Shown piece after piece: positions 46,699 through 56,000 of a DNA stretch of 64,000 nt. This DNA comes from Desulfofundulus luciae (GTDB lineage Bacteria; Bacillota; Desulfotomaculia; Desulfotomaculales; Desulfovirgulaceae), in assembly GCF_030813795.1 (NCBI RefSeq), contig NZ_JAUSUX010000001.1, positions 1 to 64,000 on the forward strand, read 5' to 3'. The notes beneath the pieces are model-generated. The model did no database searches, was not told the origin of the DNA, and worked only from the letters and a program-made list of their open reading frames with translations. The position numbers were made by a program, and so were the translations under genes. How positions within the stretch are numbered: position 1 is the stretch's first letter; each line of letters begins with the position of its first letter.

Positions 46699-47571
46699 AT
46701 GCCAAACTATAAAATTTTTCAAGACAATCCAGATCAAGCGCGTATAAAAATCTTTGGCAGCCAGAATGTAGCCTTGAATACCGACTCAACAGGTAACCTG
46801 AGCATCACCAGCACCGGTCTGGCCGTTACCGCACCGGCGAACGGGTTGCTGGTGACGGCGCCGGCTACCGGTTTATCGATCACGCCGCCGGCCGGGGGTT
46901 TAACCATCACCAGCACCGGCCTGGCCGTCACCGCACCGGCGAACGGGCTGCTGGTGACGGCACCGGCTACCGGTTTATCGATCACGCCGCCGGCCGGGGG
47001 CCTGAGCATCACCAGCACCGGTCTGGCCGTTACCGCACCGGCGAACGGGTTGCTGGTGACGGCACCGGCTACCGGTTTATCGATCACGCCGCCGGTCGGG
47101 GGCCTGAGCATCACCAGCACCGGTCTGGCCGTCACCGCACCGGCGAACGGGCTGCTGGTGACGGCACCGGCTACCGGTTTATCGATCACGCCGCCGGCCG
47201 GGGGTTTAACCATCACCAGCACCGGCCTGGCCGTATTATCAAATCTGGTCACCACTGACGTATCGGCCACGAGGGCAAACGTTACAGACACTGCCGGAAG
47301 CCCCGATACCAGTTACACCGTTTTGAATCTCAGGACCTGGACGTTTGGCGTTGTTAACGCCTCCACAACGATTGCTCCCGCCACTGTTAAGCTGCAGATC
47401 AGCCCGGACGGCAGCAGCTGGATCGACGAGGCCGGCCCGGTTACCCTGAACACCGGCGATGTAACTACCCTTGTGTCTGCTATTTTCTTGAAATACGCAC
47501 GTATATATTATGCTGCCGTCGACTCGAACAGCGCCGTGACCCTGAATATCTTTTTCCAGGGCCAGAGCTAA
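46699..47571 (+). CDS. Ser/Thr-rich tandem-repeat surface-type protein with DUF6385-like C-terminus
   Basis: 290 residues. ATG 46699 has GAAGGAGG at good distance; an upstream ATG (46642) lacks one. After an N-terminal segment (MPNYKIFQDNPDQARIKIFG) come four near-identical 34-residue repeats (residues about 35-170), each built of GL[AL]VT/GLSIT-like beta units, rich in Thr, Ser, Ala and Pro. The C-terminal domain (about 190-290) holds RTWTFGVVNAS, LQISPDGSSWIDEAG, FLKYARIYYA and ends FFQGQS. I place it in the DUF6385 group from memory. No signal peptide is visible. It is a likely O-glycosylation substrate for the island's enzymes. Confidence 0.82.
   Translation: MPNYKIFQDNPDQARIKIFGSQNVALNTDSTGNLSITSTGLAVTAPANGLLVTAPATGLSITPPAGGLTITSTGLAVTAPANGLLVTAPATGLSITPPAGGLSITSTGLAVTAPANGLLVTAPATGLSITPPVGGLSITSTGLAVTAPANGLLVTAPATGLSITPPAGGLTITSTGLAVLSNLVTTDVSATRANVTDTAGSPDTSYTVLNLRTWTFGVVNASTTIAPATVKLQISPDGSSWIDEAGPVTLNTGDVTTLVSAIFLKYARIYYAAVDSNSAVTLNIFFQGQS
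46801..47233 (+). repeat. 102-bp coding tandem repeats (4 copies plus partial)
   Basis: Units start at 46801, 46903, 47005 and 47107, each exactly 102 bp, with a partial fifth at 47209. They differ at only a few bases (for example GGTTTA/GGCCTG, GTT/GTC). Each encodes ITSTGLAVTAPANGLLVT followed by APATGLSITPPAGGL. Near-identity at the DNA level indicates recent expansion or homogenisation. Confidence 0.95.
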
Positions 47572-47580
47572 CAACAAGGA

Positions 47581-47607
47581 GAAGGCCGCGGTTTTTCCCG
47601 CGGTCTT
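47581..47607 (+). other. Hairpin after the repeat-protein gene
   Basis: GAAGGCCGCGG and CCGCGGTCTTC form a stem around TTTTTC. No T-run follows; it could be an attenuator that gives more repeat protein than downstream enzymes. Confidence 0.45.
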
Positions 47608-47662
47608 CCCGCTCCAGTTCTGCCAATGTTGACCGGGTATCTGATTATGGAGGTCTAAGTCT

Positions 47663-48148
47663 ATGGCAAAAATTGGTGTCATGCCGGAAGATTCCAGGTT
47701 CGCACGGCAAAAAGATAACCTTGAGCACCTGGGTGTGCTGGGCATTTTTGCCGGGATTGTGCTGGGGGCTGTCGCCATTGTCTTATGCCTTATCTTATAC
47801 CGCAAGCCCGTTCCCGAATGCCCTGAACCCGAGTTCACCAGTATTGTCCAGCGTAATCTGGTTAGCCGGGATGTAGAAGGTTTTAGCAAAAGCATTGATC
47901 TTTCCCGGATCCGGACCTTTTCTTTTCTGGTCCGCAATGATGGTCCCAATCCTGTGGTGGCCCAGACCGAGCTGAGTCCAGACGGAGTGACCTGGAGTTC
48001 CTTCGGGGAATCGTCGTACGTGATCGAGCCCGGGGATAAGCACCTTTTTGTCCCCCAGTTTTTCCTGCGATATGCCCGCATTAAATTCCGGAACAAGAAG
48101 CCGGGCATGGATACGTTGATTACCGTGTGGTTTCAGGGGCAGGGTTAA
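47663..48148 (+). CDS. Membrane-anchored DUF6385-like protein
   Basis: 161 residues: a short cytoplasmic start, one membrane segment (GVLGIFAGIVLGAVAIVLCL, about 24-45), then an outer domain. That domain matches the C-terminus of the upstream repeat protein motif by motif: RTFSFLVRNDG, ELSPDGVTWSSFG, FFLRYARIKFR and terminal WFQGQG. GGAGG lies 7-8 nt before the ATG. It may anchor or seed assembly of the repeat protein. Function not established. Confidence 0.75.
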   Translation: MAKIGVMPEDSRFARQKDNLEHLGVLGIFAGIVLGAVAIVLCLILYRKPVPECPEPEFTSIVQRNLVSRDVEGFSKSIDLSRIRTFSFLVRNDGPNPVVAQTELSPDGVTWSSFGESSYVIEPGDKHLFVPQFFLRYARIKFRNKKPGMDTLITVWFQGQG

Positions 48149-48170
48149 GGACAACCATTTCCCAGGGCAG

Positions 48171-49013
48171 GTGATAGAGGATTTGCCCTTTCTGATGGAA
48201 AAGGAAAAGCTTACCTCGATTATCATTCCCACAAGGAACCAGCTAAGCCTGACCGTGTTATGCCTGGAAAGCATTTTCAAGTACACCCCGGAACCGGTTG
48301 AAATTATTGTGGTGGACAACGGTTCCACCGACGGCACCCGGGAATACCTGTGCTCAGTGCCTGGAATCCGGCTGCTGGAGAACGGTCGCAACCTGGGTTT
48401 TGCCGCCGCATGCAACCGGGGCCTGGCCGTTGCCCGGGGCGACCATCTTTTGCTTTTAAACAACGATACCCTGGTAACCCCGGGGTGGTTGTCCGGGCTC
48501 ATATCCCATTTAAAAAAGTATCCCGGCGCCGGGCTGGTGGGTCCCCTCTCCAACTGTGGCGGTGTAACGCAGACCATACCGTTAGCCCTGCCTTCCCTGG
48601 ACCGGCTGGAGGAATTCAGCCGCCGGCTGGCACTGCAAAACCGGGGACAGTGCCACCCGGTCCCGGTGCTCAGCGGTTTTTGCCTGCTGTTCACGCGGCG
48701 GGTTTTGAATACCATTGGCGGGCTGGACCCCCGTTTTAACCCCGGGAATTTTGAAGATGACGATTTCTGCCTGCGGGCCAGGCTGGCCGGCTTTGTGCTG
48801 CTGGTGGCCGCAGACGTATTTGTATACCACTTCGGTCAGAAAACCTTTACCGGGGAAGGCATGGATTACCGGGCGGTCCTGCGGGCCGGCTGGGAAAAGT
48901 TCCGGCTTAAGTGGAAGTTGCCGCCCAATTTTCCACCGGAAAAGCGCCACAATTCTCCCCTGATCCTGAATCAAACCTTTGATCCCTGCCGGCATACGGT
49001 TCCGCTGGAGTAA
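48171..49013 (+). CDS. GT2 glycosyltransferase (rhamnosyltransferase-like)
   Basis: About 280 residues: TSIIIPTRNQLSLTVLCLES, IIVVDNGSTDGTREYL, LLLLNNDTLVTPGWLSGLIS and SGFCLLFTRRVLNTIGGLD with EDDDFCLRARLAGF. This is the common GT2 fold of rhamnosyl- or similar transferases. The start is uncertain: GTG 48171 or ATG 48195 (MEKEKLTS). Part of the plus-strand arm. Confidence 0.83.
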   Translation: MIEDLPFLMEKEKLTSIIIPTRNQLSLTVLCLESIFKYTPEPVEIIVVDNGSTDGTREYLCSVPGIRLLENGRNLGFAAACNRGLAVARGDHLLLLNNDTLVTPGWLSGLISHLKKYPGAGLVGPLSNCGGVTQTIPLALPSLDRLEEFSRRLALQNRGQCHPVPVLSGFCLLFTRRVLNTIGGLDPRFNPGNFEDDDFCLRARLAGFVLLVAADVFVYHFGQKTFTGEGMDYRAVLRAGWEKFRLKWKLPPNFPPEKRHNSPLILNQTFDPCRHTVPLE

Positions 49014-49043
49014 AACAGCTCTACCCTTTAGCCAGAAGGGCGC
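49014..49043 (+). other. Hairpin after GT2 gene
   Basis: ACAGC and GCTGT enclose CCCTT and AAGGG, making a two-part stem right after the stop codon. No T-run. The remaining bases up to 49178 show no gene. Confidence 0.4.
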
Positions 49044-49178
49044 TGTGCCGGTCCCCCCAAGTATGTTGCAGGTACCCGAATGTTTCAGGAAAGTATTACC
49101 ACAGGGGATTCGAGCACCATATTTTAGCCCCTTCATAGTATGTTCATAGCAGAAATCACTCAAAAAGGAGTGTCCAGG

Positions 49179-49586
49179 ATGGCTTTTCAACTAACCAGTT
49201 TTGACCTGGTTACCCCGCCCGGCGGGAGCCAGCAGCATTACGACTTTTTCATCCTCCCCGAACCCCGGGCGCTGGCCAGCGGGGTGGTGCGCCGGCCCGA
49301 TGGTACGCCCGTGCCGGGAGCCGTGGTGGTCGTGTTTCGGAAGGAAGGGGATAAGCTGGGGCCCGTTATCGGTCACACCTTCACCGATCAGGACGGGCAG
49401 TTTTTCCTGGGACCCCTGGCTCCCGGGACCGAGTACAAGGTAAAGGTATTCTACATGGAAACCGGTGCTGTGCAGGACCAGGCCCAGGTGGTGGAGTCCG
49501 GTATTTTCCCGCCGGTCTTCCCGCTGCCTCCCGTAGCTCCATTTCCCACTGTAGCCCCGTTTCCTCCAGTTGCTCCGTTGCCGTAA
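49179..49586 (+). CDS. Carboxypeptidase-regulatory-like domain protein with Pro-rich tail
   Basis: 135 residues. After MAFQLTSFDLVTPPGGS comes a transthyretin-like/CarboxypepD_reg domain: LASGVVRRPDGTPVPGAVVV, GHTFTDQDGQFFLGPLAPG and YKVKVFY. It ends with a Pro-rich run of PPVAPFPTVAPFPPVAPLP type. No signal peptide. ATG 49179 follows AAAAGGAG. Such domains are common in surface adhesins; here it lies among glycosyltransferases and may be another structural part of the surface layer. Confidence 0.75.
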   Translation: MAFQLTSFDLVTPPGGSQQHYDFFILPEPRALASGVVRRPDGTPVPGAVVVVFRKEGDKLGPVIGHTFTDQDGQFFLGPLAPGTEYKVKVFYMETGAVQDQAQVVESGIFPPVFPLPPVAPFPTVAPFPPVAPLP

Positions 49587-49604
49587 GCAGGCCGGATCTC
49601 TCAC

Positions 49605-50543
49605 GTGGCGTCAGTCCGGGGTAAGCATTTTTACCTTCTTTGCCGTTATCCTTTGCGAAGGGTGGTTGCTCCTTCTGTGCTTTTTTCCGTTATAATTCCC
49701 TGCCGTAATGAAGGGGATCATTTGCGGCGGACCGTCCAATCCATGATCCAGGCCCGGGGACCGGAGCAGGAAATTGTTGTGGTGGACGACGGGTCCACCG
49801 ACGGGTGCTGTGATTTCCTGCGGTCCGGTAAAATGCCCGGTGTGCGGTTGGTTGAGGGGAAAAACCTGGGGGTGGCCGGTGCACGCAATGCGGGGGCGGC
49901 CCGGGCCACAGGAAAAATCCTTTGTTTTTGCGATGCCCACCTGGAATTGCCGCCCGGCTGGCTGGCGGCTCTGGCCCGCCCCCTCGGGGAGGGTATGGCC
50001 GAGGTGGTTTGCCCGGCCATGGCCGATTCCCGCCGGCCCCACGCGGTGGGTTACGGGGTTACCTGGGGAACCAACCTGCAATGGCAGTGGTTGCACCGCC
50101 GTCCCCCGGAACCTTCCTATGTCCCTCTGGCTCCCGGGGGATGTCTTCTGGTATCCCGGCGGGTGTACGAAGCGGTAGGGGGATTTGAAAGGGGTTTTTA
50201 CGGGTTTGGTTTTGACGACCAGGAATTTTGCCTCAAAATCTGGCTTTTCGGTTTCCGGGTTATGGTGCAGCCGCAGGTACAGGTGCGGCATCTTTTCCGG
50301 GAGACCCACCCCTACCCGGTAGGGGCGGGTGAACTGCTGCACAATTTTTTGCGCATGACTTTTTTGCACTTTAACCGGAGGCGTCTGGCGCGGGTAATGG
50401 AGATGGTCAGGGGGCAGCCCGGATTTGCCGGAGTGATGGCAGGGCTGCTGGACAGCGATGTTTGGGAAAAGCGTAAAATTTATTTCCAGCGCCGACACTA
50501 TGACGACGATTGGTTCATGGAGCGTTTTAAAATACCCTTTTAA
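49605..50543 (+). CDS. GT2 glycosyltransferase
   Basis: 312 residues: FSVIIPCRNEGDHLRRTVQS, IVVVDDGSTDGCCDFL, GVAGARNAGAARATGKILCF then CDAHLELPPGWLAAL, and FGFDDQEFCLKIWLFGF. The C-terminal RHYDDDWFMERFKIPF recurs in the next gene, so the two are paralogues. The start is uncertain; GTG 49605 gives an extra 25 residues before the GT fold. Confidence 0.8.
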   Translation: MASVRGKHFYLLCRYPLRRVVAPSVLFSVIIPCRNEGDHLRRTVQSMIQARGPEQEIVVVDDGSTDGCCDFLRSGKMPGVRLVEGKNLGVAGARNAGAARATGKILCFCDAHLELPPGWLAALARPLGEGMAEVVCPAMADSRRPHAVGYGVTWGTNLQWQWLHRRPPEPSYVPLAPGGCLLVSRRVYEAVGGFERGFYGFGFDDQEFCLKIWLFGFRVMVQPQVQVRHLFRETHPYPVGAGELLHNFLRMTFLHFNRRRLARVMEMVRGQPGFAGVMAGLLDSDVWEKRKIYFQRRHYDDDWFMERFKIPF

Positions 50544-50565
50544 CGCCTGGAGTGGTTTACAACAG

Positions 50566-51471
50566 ATGCATGAAGCATCCGCAAGGGGGTCAAAAGGTCT
50601 GGCTTCGGTAATTATTATCTGCCGGGATGAACTGCCCTATCTGGAGCAAACCATCCGCTTTATGCTTACCGTGCCTTCCGGTTGTCCCATGGAGATCATT
50701 GTGGTGGATGACGGCTCCCGGGATGGGTGCGCCGACTTTCTCCGGCGGGGGGGCGAGCTGAGCCGGCGCGTGCACCTTGTCGATGCCCCCGGTTTGGGGC
50801 CGGCCCGGGCCCGGAACCTGGGAGCCGCCCGGGCCAGGGGTGAGCTCCTGGTTTTTTGCGACGCCCACATCATTGTCCCCGGCGGCTGGCTGGGCGATCT
50901 GGCCCGGGCGGTGCTGGCCGGGCAGGCCCATGCCGTTTGCCCGGCCCTGGTGCATACGGAAAACCCGCACTTGGCCATCTACGGCGGCACCTTTAATAAA
51001 GACCTTTCCTGGGTGGGGCTGACCCTGCCTCCCCGCTCTCTTTCACCCGTGCCCCTGGCCCCCGCCGGCTGCCTGGCCGTGAGCCGGGAGGTTTTTTTAG
51101 AGGTGGGAGGATTTGAAGAAGGTTTCACCGGCTGGGGATATGACGATGTAGAATTTTCGCTGAAGTTATGGCTTTTTGGTTTTGTCGTGGCGGTAATGCC
51201 GTGGGTTAAAGTTATACACATCAGCCGCCCTTTAAAACCCTACCAGAGGCCGGGGGAGAATCTCACCCGCAACCTTCTCCTGCTGGCGGCCCTGCACTTC
51301 AACCCCCACCGCCTGGCCAGGGTGGCGGCAATGGCCAGGCCCTATGCGGGCTTTTCCGAAGCCTGGGCCCGGGCGAGTGAACCGGGCGTCTTAAAAAAAC
51401 GGGATGAGTATTTTCGCCGCCGGGTGCACGATGATGACTGGTTTGTGAGTACCTTTGGCATGCCGGTTTAA
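50566..51471 (+). CDS. GT2 glycosyltransferase (paralogue of upstream gene)
   Basis: About 301 residues: ASVIIICRDELPYLEQTIRF, IIVVDDGSRDGCADFL, ARNLGAARARGELLVF then CDAHIIVPGGWLGDLARA and WGYDDVEFSLKLWLFGF. The tail is RRVHDDDWFVSTFGMPV, like the upstream gene's end. Tandem duplication is evident. ATG 50566 avoids most of the long overlap that the frame would allow (from 50458). Confidence 0.8.
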   Translation: MHEASARGSKGLASVIIICRDELPYLEQTIRFMLTVPSGCPMEIIVVDDGSRDGCADFLRRGGELSRRVHLVDAPGLGPARARNLGAARARGELLVFCDAHIIVPGGWLGDLARAVLAGQAHAVCPALVHTENPHLAIYGGTFNKDLSWVGLTLPPRSLSPVPLAPAGCLAVSREVFLEVGGFEEGFTGWGYDDVEFSLKLWLFGFVVAVMPWVKVIHISRPLKPYQRPGENLTRNLLLLAALHFNPHRLARVAAMARPYAGFSEAWARASEPGVLKKRDEYFRRRVHDDDWFVSTFGMPV

Positions 51472-51531
51472 GTGCGAGGTCCTTTTTCACCAGCAGGGCA
51501 CAATAAGCATATCCTGGATGGAGGGTCTCTT

Positions 51532-52194
51532 GTGGAGCATTTTGCTTTTATCATTTGCAGCCAGGACGACGCCCGTTACCGCCGCTGCCTCCAGTACCTG
51601 CTGGCGCTGGAACGCCCCGACGTCCAGATGGAGGTCCTGCGGGTGGCGTCCCGGCACAGTATTGCGGCTGCTTATAACCGGGCGATGGAAAGGAGCGCGG
51701 CTACCTATAAGGTTTACCTGCACGACGATGTATTTATTTTAAACCGTCACTTCTGCCGGGACGTTTTGAAGATTTTTCGGGCGGACCCCTCCATCGGCCT
51801 TATCGGCATGTGCGGGTGCAAAAAGATACCGCCCAGGGGGATGTGGTGGGAGGGGAAAAGTTACGGCAAAGTTTCTCATGGGGACCCACCCCGGGTGCTC
51901 CTCTTTAACCAGCCCGCGGGCCTTTACGAGGTGGTGCAGGCGGTGGATGGCCTGCTCATGGTCACCCGCTACGATGTGCCCTGGCGGGAGGACATAATCG
52001 ACGGTTTTCACTTTTACGATCTTTCCCAGTGCCTGGAATTTGCCCGCCGGGGATACCGGGTGGTGGTGCCACGCCAGGAAGAACCCTGGTGCTACCACCG
52101 GAGTCCGGGCAGGATTGATGCGGAATATGAGCGGTTAAGGCAGGTTTTCTTAAGGGAGTATGCCAAGGAATTATCTGGCAATCAGGTGGGGTAA
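51532..52194 (+). CDS. StrF-like glycosyltransferase-family protein
   Basis: About 220 residues: EHFAFIICSQDDARYRRCLQ, HSIAAAYNRAMERSAATYKV, YLHDDVFILNRHF and MVTRYDVPWREDIIDGFHFY. This fits the StrF-type branch of GT-A proteins, with HDD as the metal motif. GTG 51532 has GGAGGG 6 nt upstream; the frame reaches 51472 without a better SD. It overlaps nothing and ends 1 bp before the next start. Confidence 0.72.
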   Translation: MEHFAFIICSQDDARYRRCLQYLLALERPDVQMEVLRVASRHSIAAAYNRAMERSAATYKVYLHDDVFILNRHFCRDVLKIFRADPSIGLIGMCGCKKIPPRGMWWEGKSYGKVSHGDPPRVLLFNQPAGLYEVVQAVDGLLMVTRYDVPWREDIIDGFHFYDLSQCLEFARRGYRVVVPRQEEPWCYHRSPGRIDAEYERLRQVFLREYAKELSGNQVG

Positions 52195-52195
52195 G

Positions 52196-53317
52196 ATGGC
52201 CAGCGTGTTGTTTATTGACGGAGTTCTTCCCTCATTCCCCCATCCCGAACGGGGATGGCGCGTTTTGCGTATTTTAAAAGCTATTGCAGAAGCCGGGCAC
52301 AGGGTGGTTTACCTGTTGCTCCAGGGAGAGCGGTACGAAATCTACCGGCCAGTTTTTGAGGAAGCCGGTATTGAGTTTATGGTGGAAAAAGGAGCCCGGA
52401 TCTGCCGGCAGGGTCCGGTGAAGTGCCGGGTGGTAGGACTGGACCAACTGGTGCAGGAAGTCCCCTTTCACCTTGCCTGCATTCATTTTGCGGCCAACGC
52501 CCTCGCGTGCATTCCGGTAATCCGCCGCCATTCCCCCCGCACCAGGATTGCCGTGGATACGGTGGATCTCGCCCATATCCGGTTGTGGCGGGAGGCCCTG
52601 GTTACCGGGCGGCGGGAGACGGTTGTAGAAGCCTACCGCCACTGGGAAATGGAAACGGCCGTTTTCCGGCAGGCCGATGCGGTTATTGCCGTTACCCCTC
52701 TGGAAGCCAAAATGATTTCCCGCCTGGCACCAGGTGTCAAAACAGTGGTCATTCCCGTTATTGCCGATGCCTGGCCACAGGTCAACCCCTTTTCCAGCCG
52801 CCAGGGCCTGCTTTACGTGGGAAACTTTTTTCACCCGCCCAATGCGGATGCCGTGTTTTACCTGGTCGATCACATCTGGCCCCATTTGCAAAAGGCCCTC
52901 CCCGGGGTGGACCTCTACATTGTGGGCCACAACCCCCCGCAGGAGATCCAGGCTCTGGTAAATGACGGGATAAGGGTGGTCGGCTATGTGCCCTCACTGG
53001 CTCCTTACTTTGAGCAGTGCCGCCTGATGGTAGCCCCCATCCGCTACGGGGCGGGGATAAAGACCAAGATAGTGGAGGCCATGGCCGCCGGTTTGCCGGT
53101 GGTGACCACCAGCATGGGTGCCGAGGGTATGGAGCTGCAGCCCGGTGAAAACGTGCTGGTGGCCGATGATCCCGTCTCCTTCAGCCGGGCGGTGGCCGCC
53201 CTTTATCAAAACCAGGCCCTGTGGGACCGCCTGTCTCAAAAAGGACGGGAGCATGTGCGCCGCCATTACAGTTTTCCCGTGGTGGCCCCGGCTATTTACA
53301 GTTTGCTGTCAAGCTGA
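52196..53317 (+). CDS. GT4 glycosyltransferase
   Basis: About 373 residues of the GT-B fold: ASVLFIDGVLPSFPHPERGW at the start, VDTVDLAHIRLWREAL, DAVIAVTPLEAKMISRL, LLYVGNFFHPPNADAVFYLV and the nucleotide-sugar region MVAPIRYGAGIKTKIVEAMA then GLPVVTTSMGAEG. It is the only GT-B enzyme of the island. ATG 52196 follows GTGGGG. Confidence 0.85.
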   Translation: MASVLFIDGVLPSFPHPERGWRVLRILKAIAEAGHRVVYLLLQGERYEIYRPVFEEAGIEFMVEKGARICRQGPVKCRVVGLDQLVQEVPFHLACIHFAANALACIPVIRRHSPRTRIAVDTVDLAHIRLWREALVTGRRETVVEAYRHWEMETAVFRQADAVIAVTPLEAKMISRLAPGVKTVVIPVIADAWPQVNPFSSRQGLLYVGNFFHPPNADAVFYLVDHIWPHLQKALPGVDLYIVGHNPPQEIQALVNDGIRVVGYVPSLAPYFEQCRLMVAPIRYGAGIKTKIVEAMAAGLPVVTTSMGAEGMELQPGENVLVADDPVSFSRAVAALYQNQALWDRLSQKGREHVRRHYSFPVVAPAIYSLLSS

Positions 53318-53404
53318 CATACCAGGCCGGTCAGGCGCTCATTAACAGATTGGCCAGCTAAAGAGAAAGGTAGGGTAAGATACAGGGATTCGAGGAGTGA
53401 TGCC

Positions 53405-54208
53405 ATGCTGGTTTCCATCATCATAGCGGTACACAACCAACTAGAACACATCCAAAACTGCCTGCGGGCATTGTGGAAAAACACCAGCCGTGTCTTCCCC
53501 TGGGAACTGATCATCGTGGACAACAACTCGGATAAACAAACGGCAGCCTGGCTGAAAACACTGGGGGGTGAGGTGCGCCTGGTTTCCAACTCCATAAATC
53601 TGGGCTTTGTCCATGCCTGCAATCAAGGGGCGGCAGCGAGCCGGGGCAAATACCTTCTCTTTTTAAACAGCGACACCCGGCCCCTCCCCGGCTGGCTGAC
53701 GGCCCTGGTAGCTGCTTTGCAGGAAAACCCGCGGGCGGGGGCGGCGGGTGCCAGGCTGCTTTACCCCGACGGGAGGCTGCAGGAGGCCGGCGCCATCATC
53801 TGGAGGGACGGCACCGGCTGGAACTACGGCCGGGGCGACAATCCCGCCCTGCCCAAGTACAATTACCCCCGCCCGGTGGATTACTGTTCCGGCGCCTGTC
53901 TTATGGTCAGGGCGGACCTCTTCCGGGTCCTGGGGGGTTTTGATCCCCGCTATGCTCCCATGTACTACGAGGATGCCGATCTTTGCTTTGGCCTGCGCCA
54001 GGCAGGATGGGCCGTGCTTTATGTTCCGGGGGCTGCGGTCATCCATTACGACGGCGGAACCGCTGCAGCCGGCAACGGGGGATGGCGGCATTACATGGCC
54101 GTGAACAGGGAAAAATTCGTGGCCAAATGGAAGGATGTCCTGCGCTATCATTACCCGCCTTCCCCGGAGAACGTGGAGCGGGCCTGCTGCCGCCCTCTGG
54201 ACGCATAA
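53405..54208 (+). CDS. GT2 glycosyltransferase (rhamnosyltransferase-like)
   Basis: 267 residues: VSIIIAVHNQLEHIQNCLRA, LIIVDNNSDKQT, NLGFVHACNQGAAASRGKYL then LFLNSDTRPLPGWLTALVA, and DYCSGACLMVRADLFRVLGG with YYEDADLCFGLRQAGW. This is the pattern of rhamnosyl/galactofuranosyl-type GT2 enzymes. ATG at 53405 with GAGGAGTG upstream. Confidence 0.84.
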   Translation: MLVSIIIAVHNQLEHIQNCLRALWKNTSRVFPWELIIVDNNSDKQTAAWLKTLGGEVRLVSNSINLGFVHACNQGAAASRGKYLLFLNSDTRPLPGWLTALVAALQENPRAGAAGARLLYPDGRLQEAGAIIWRDGTGWNYGRGDNPALPKYNYPRPVDYCSGACLMVRADLFRVLGGFDPRYAPMYYEDADLCFGLRQAGWAVLYVPGAAVIHYDGGTAAAGNGGWRHYMAVNREKFVAKWKDVLRYHYPPSPENVERACCRPLDA

Positions 54209-55234
<1,026 letters not shown>

Positions 55235-55331
55235 CCTGGAAAATAACCTGTTCGGTAATTATACCCGGTGTTTGCGGTCGAAATGGTAAAAAGCTAAAAA
55301 ATTTGGGTTGGATTTTCCAAGGAGGTACCCT

Positions 55332-55985
55332 ATGCTCACGGAAAAGATTGAGCGTTCCAAAGAAATCATTGCTGCCGCGCTGGAGCAGGCCAAAGGGGCC
55401 ATGGCGACCTTTTCCGGCGGTAAGGATTCCCTGGTGCTGCTTCACCTGATCCGTACCGTTCAAGGCGGTAAGATAGCCATACCCGTATTAAACATTGACA
55501 CCGGGGTAAAGTTTCCGGAAATTTACCGGTTTATTGACAAGATGCGGCGTCTCTGGGGGTTTAACCTGGTGCGGGAAAACAACATCGGGGCCATTCCCCC
55601 GGAAGAAATTGGCCGGGACCAGGTTCAATGCTGTTACCGGCTGAAAACCGTTCCTTTAAAGCGGGCACTGGAAAAATACCGCGTCTCCCACCTTTTCACA
55701 GCCATCCGGCGGGATGAGCACCCGGCCCGGGCCGGCGAGGATTATATTTCCCCAAGGGAAGACCACATCCGCGTGCAGCCCCTGCTGCATTTCACCCGGG
55801 AGGATATCTGGGCCTACATCCGCCTGCACCACCTGCCCTACTGTTCCCTTTATGACCGGGGATATGTCAGCCTGGGCTGCCGGCCCTGCACCAGCCCGGC
55901 CGGTTCCGGTGAAGCGGAGCGCTCCGGGCGGGCTGCGGCCAAGGAAAGGGCTATGCCCGATTTAAGGCAACTGGGGTATTTTTGA
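55332..55985 (+). CDS. CysH-like PP-loop protein with [4Fe-4S] cysteines, lacking the catalytic ECGLH Cys
   Basis: 217 residues. The PP-loop is SGGKDS (28-33). The pair C100-C101 (QCCYRLKTVPLKRAL) and C183/C186 (YVSLGCRPCTSP) match the cluster ligands of assimilatory APS reductases (CC ... CxxC). RRDEHPARAGED matches their substrate loop. The C-terminus ends RQLGYF and lacks the ECGLH motif with the catalytic Cys. So it may bind APS/PAPS or another nucleotide without being a normal reductase. SD AAGGAGGT. Its place between gmd and an alkaline-phosphatase-fold enzyme hints at surface-polymer modification. Confidence 0.75.
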   Translation: MLTEKIERSKEIIAAALEQAKGAMATFSGGKDSLVLLHLIRTVQGGKIAIPVLNIDTGVKFPEIYRFIDKMRRLWGFNLVRENNIGAIPPEEIGRDQVQCCYRLKTVPLKRALEKYRVSHLFTAIRRDEHPARAGEDYISPREDHIRVQPLLHFTREDIWAYIRLHHLPYCSLYDRGYVSLGCRPCTSPAGSGEAERSGRAAAKERAMPDLRQLGYF

Positions 55986-56000
55986 GCGGGAGGAGTCTAT

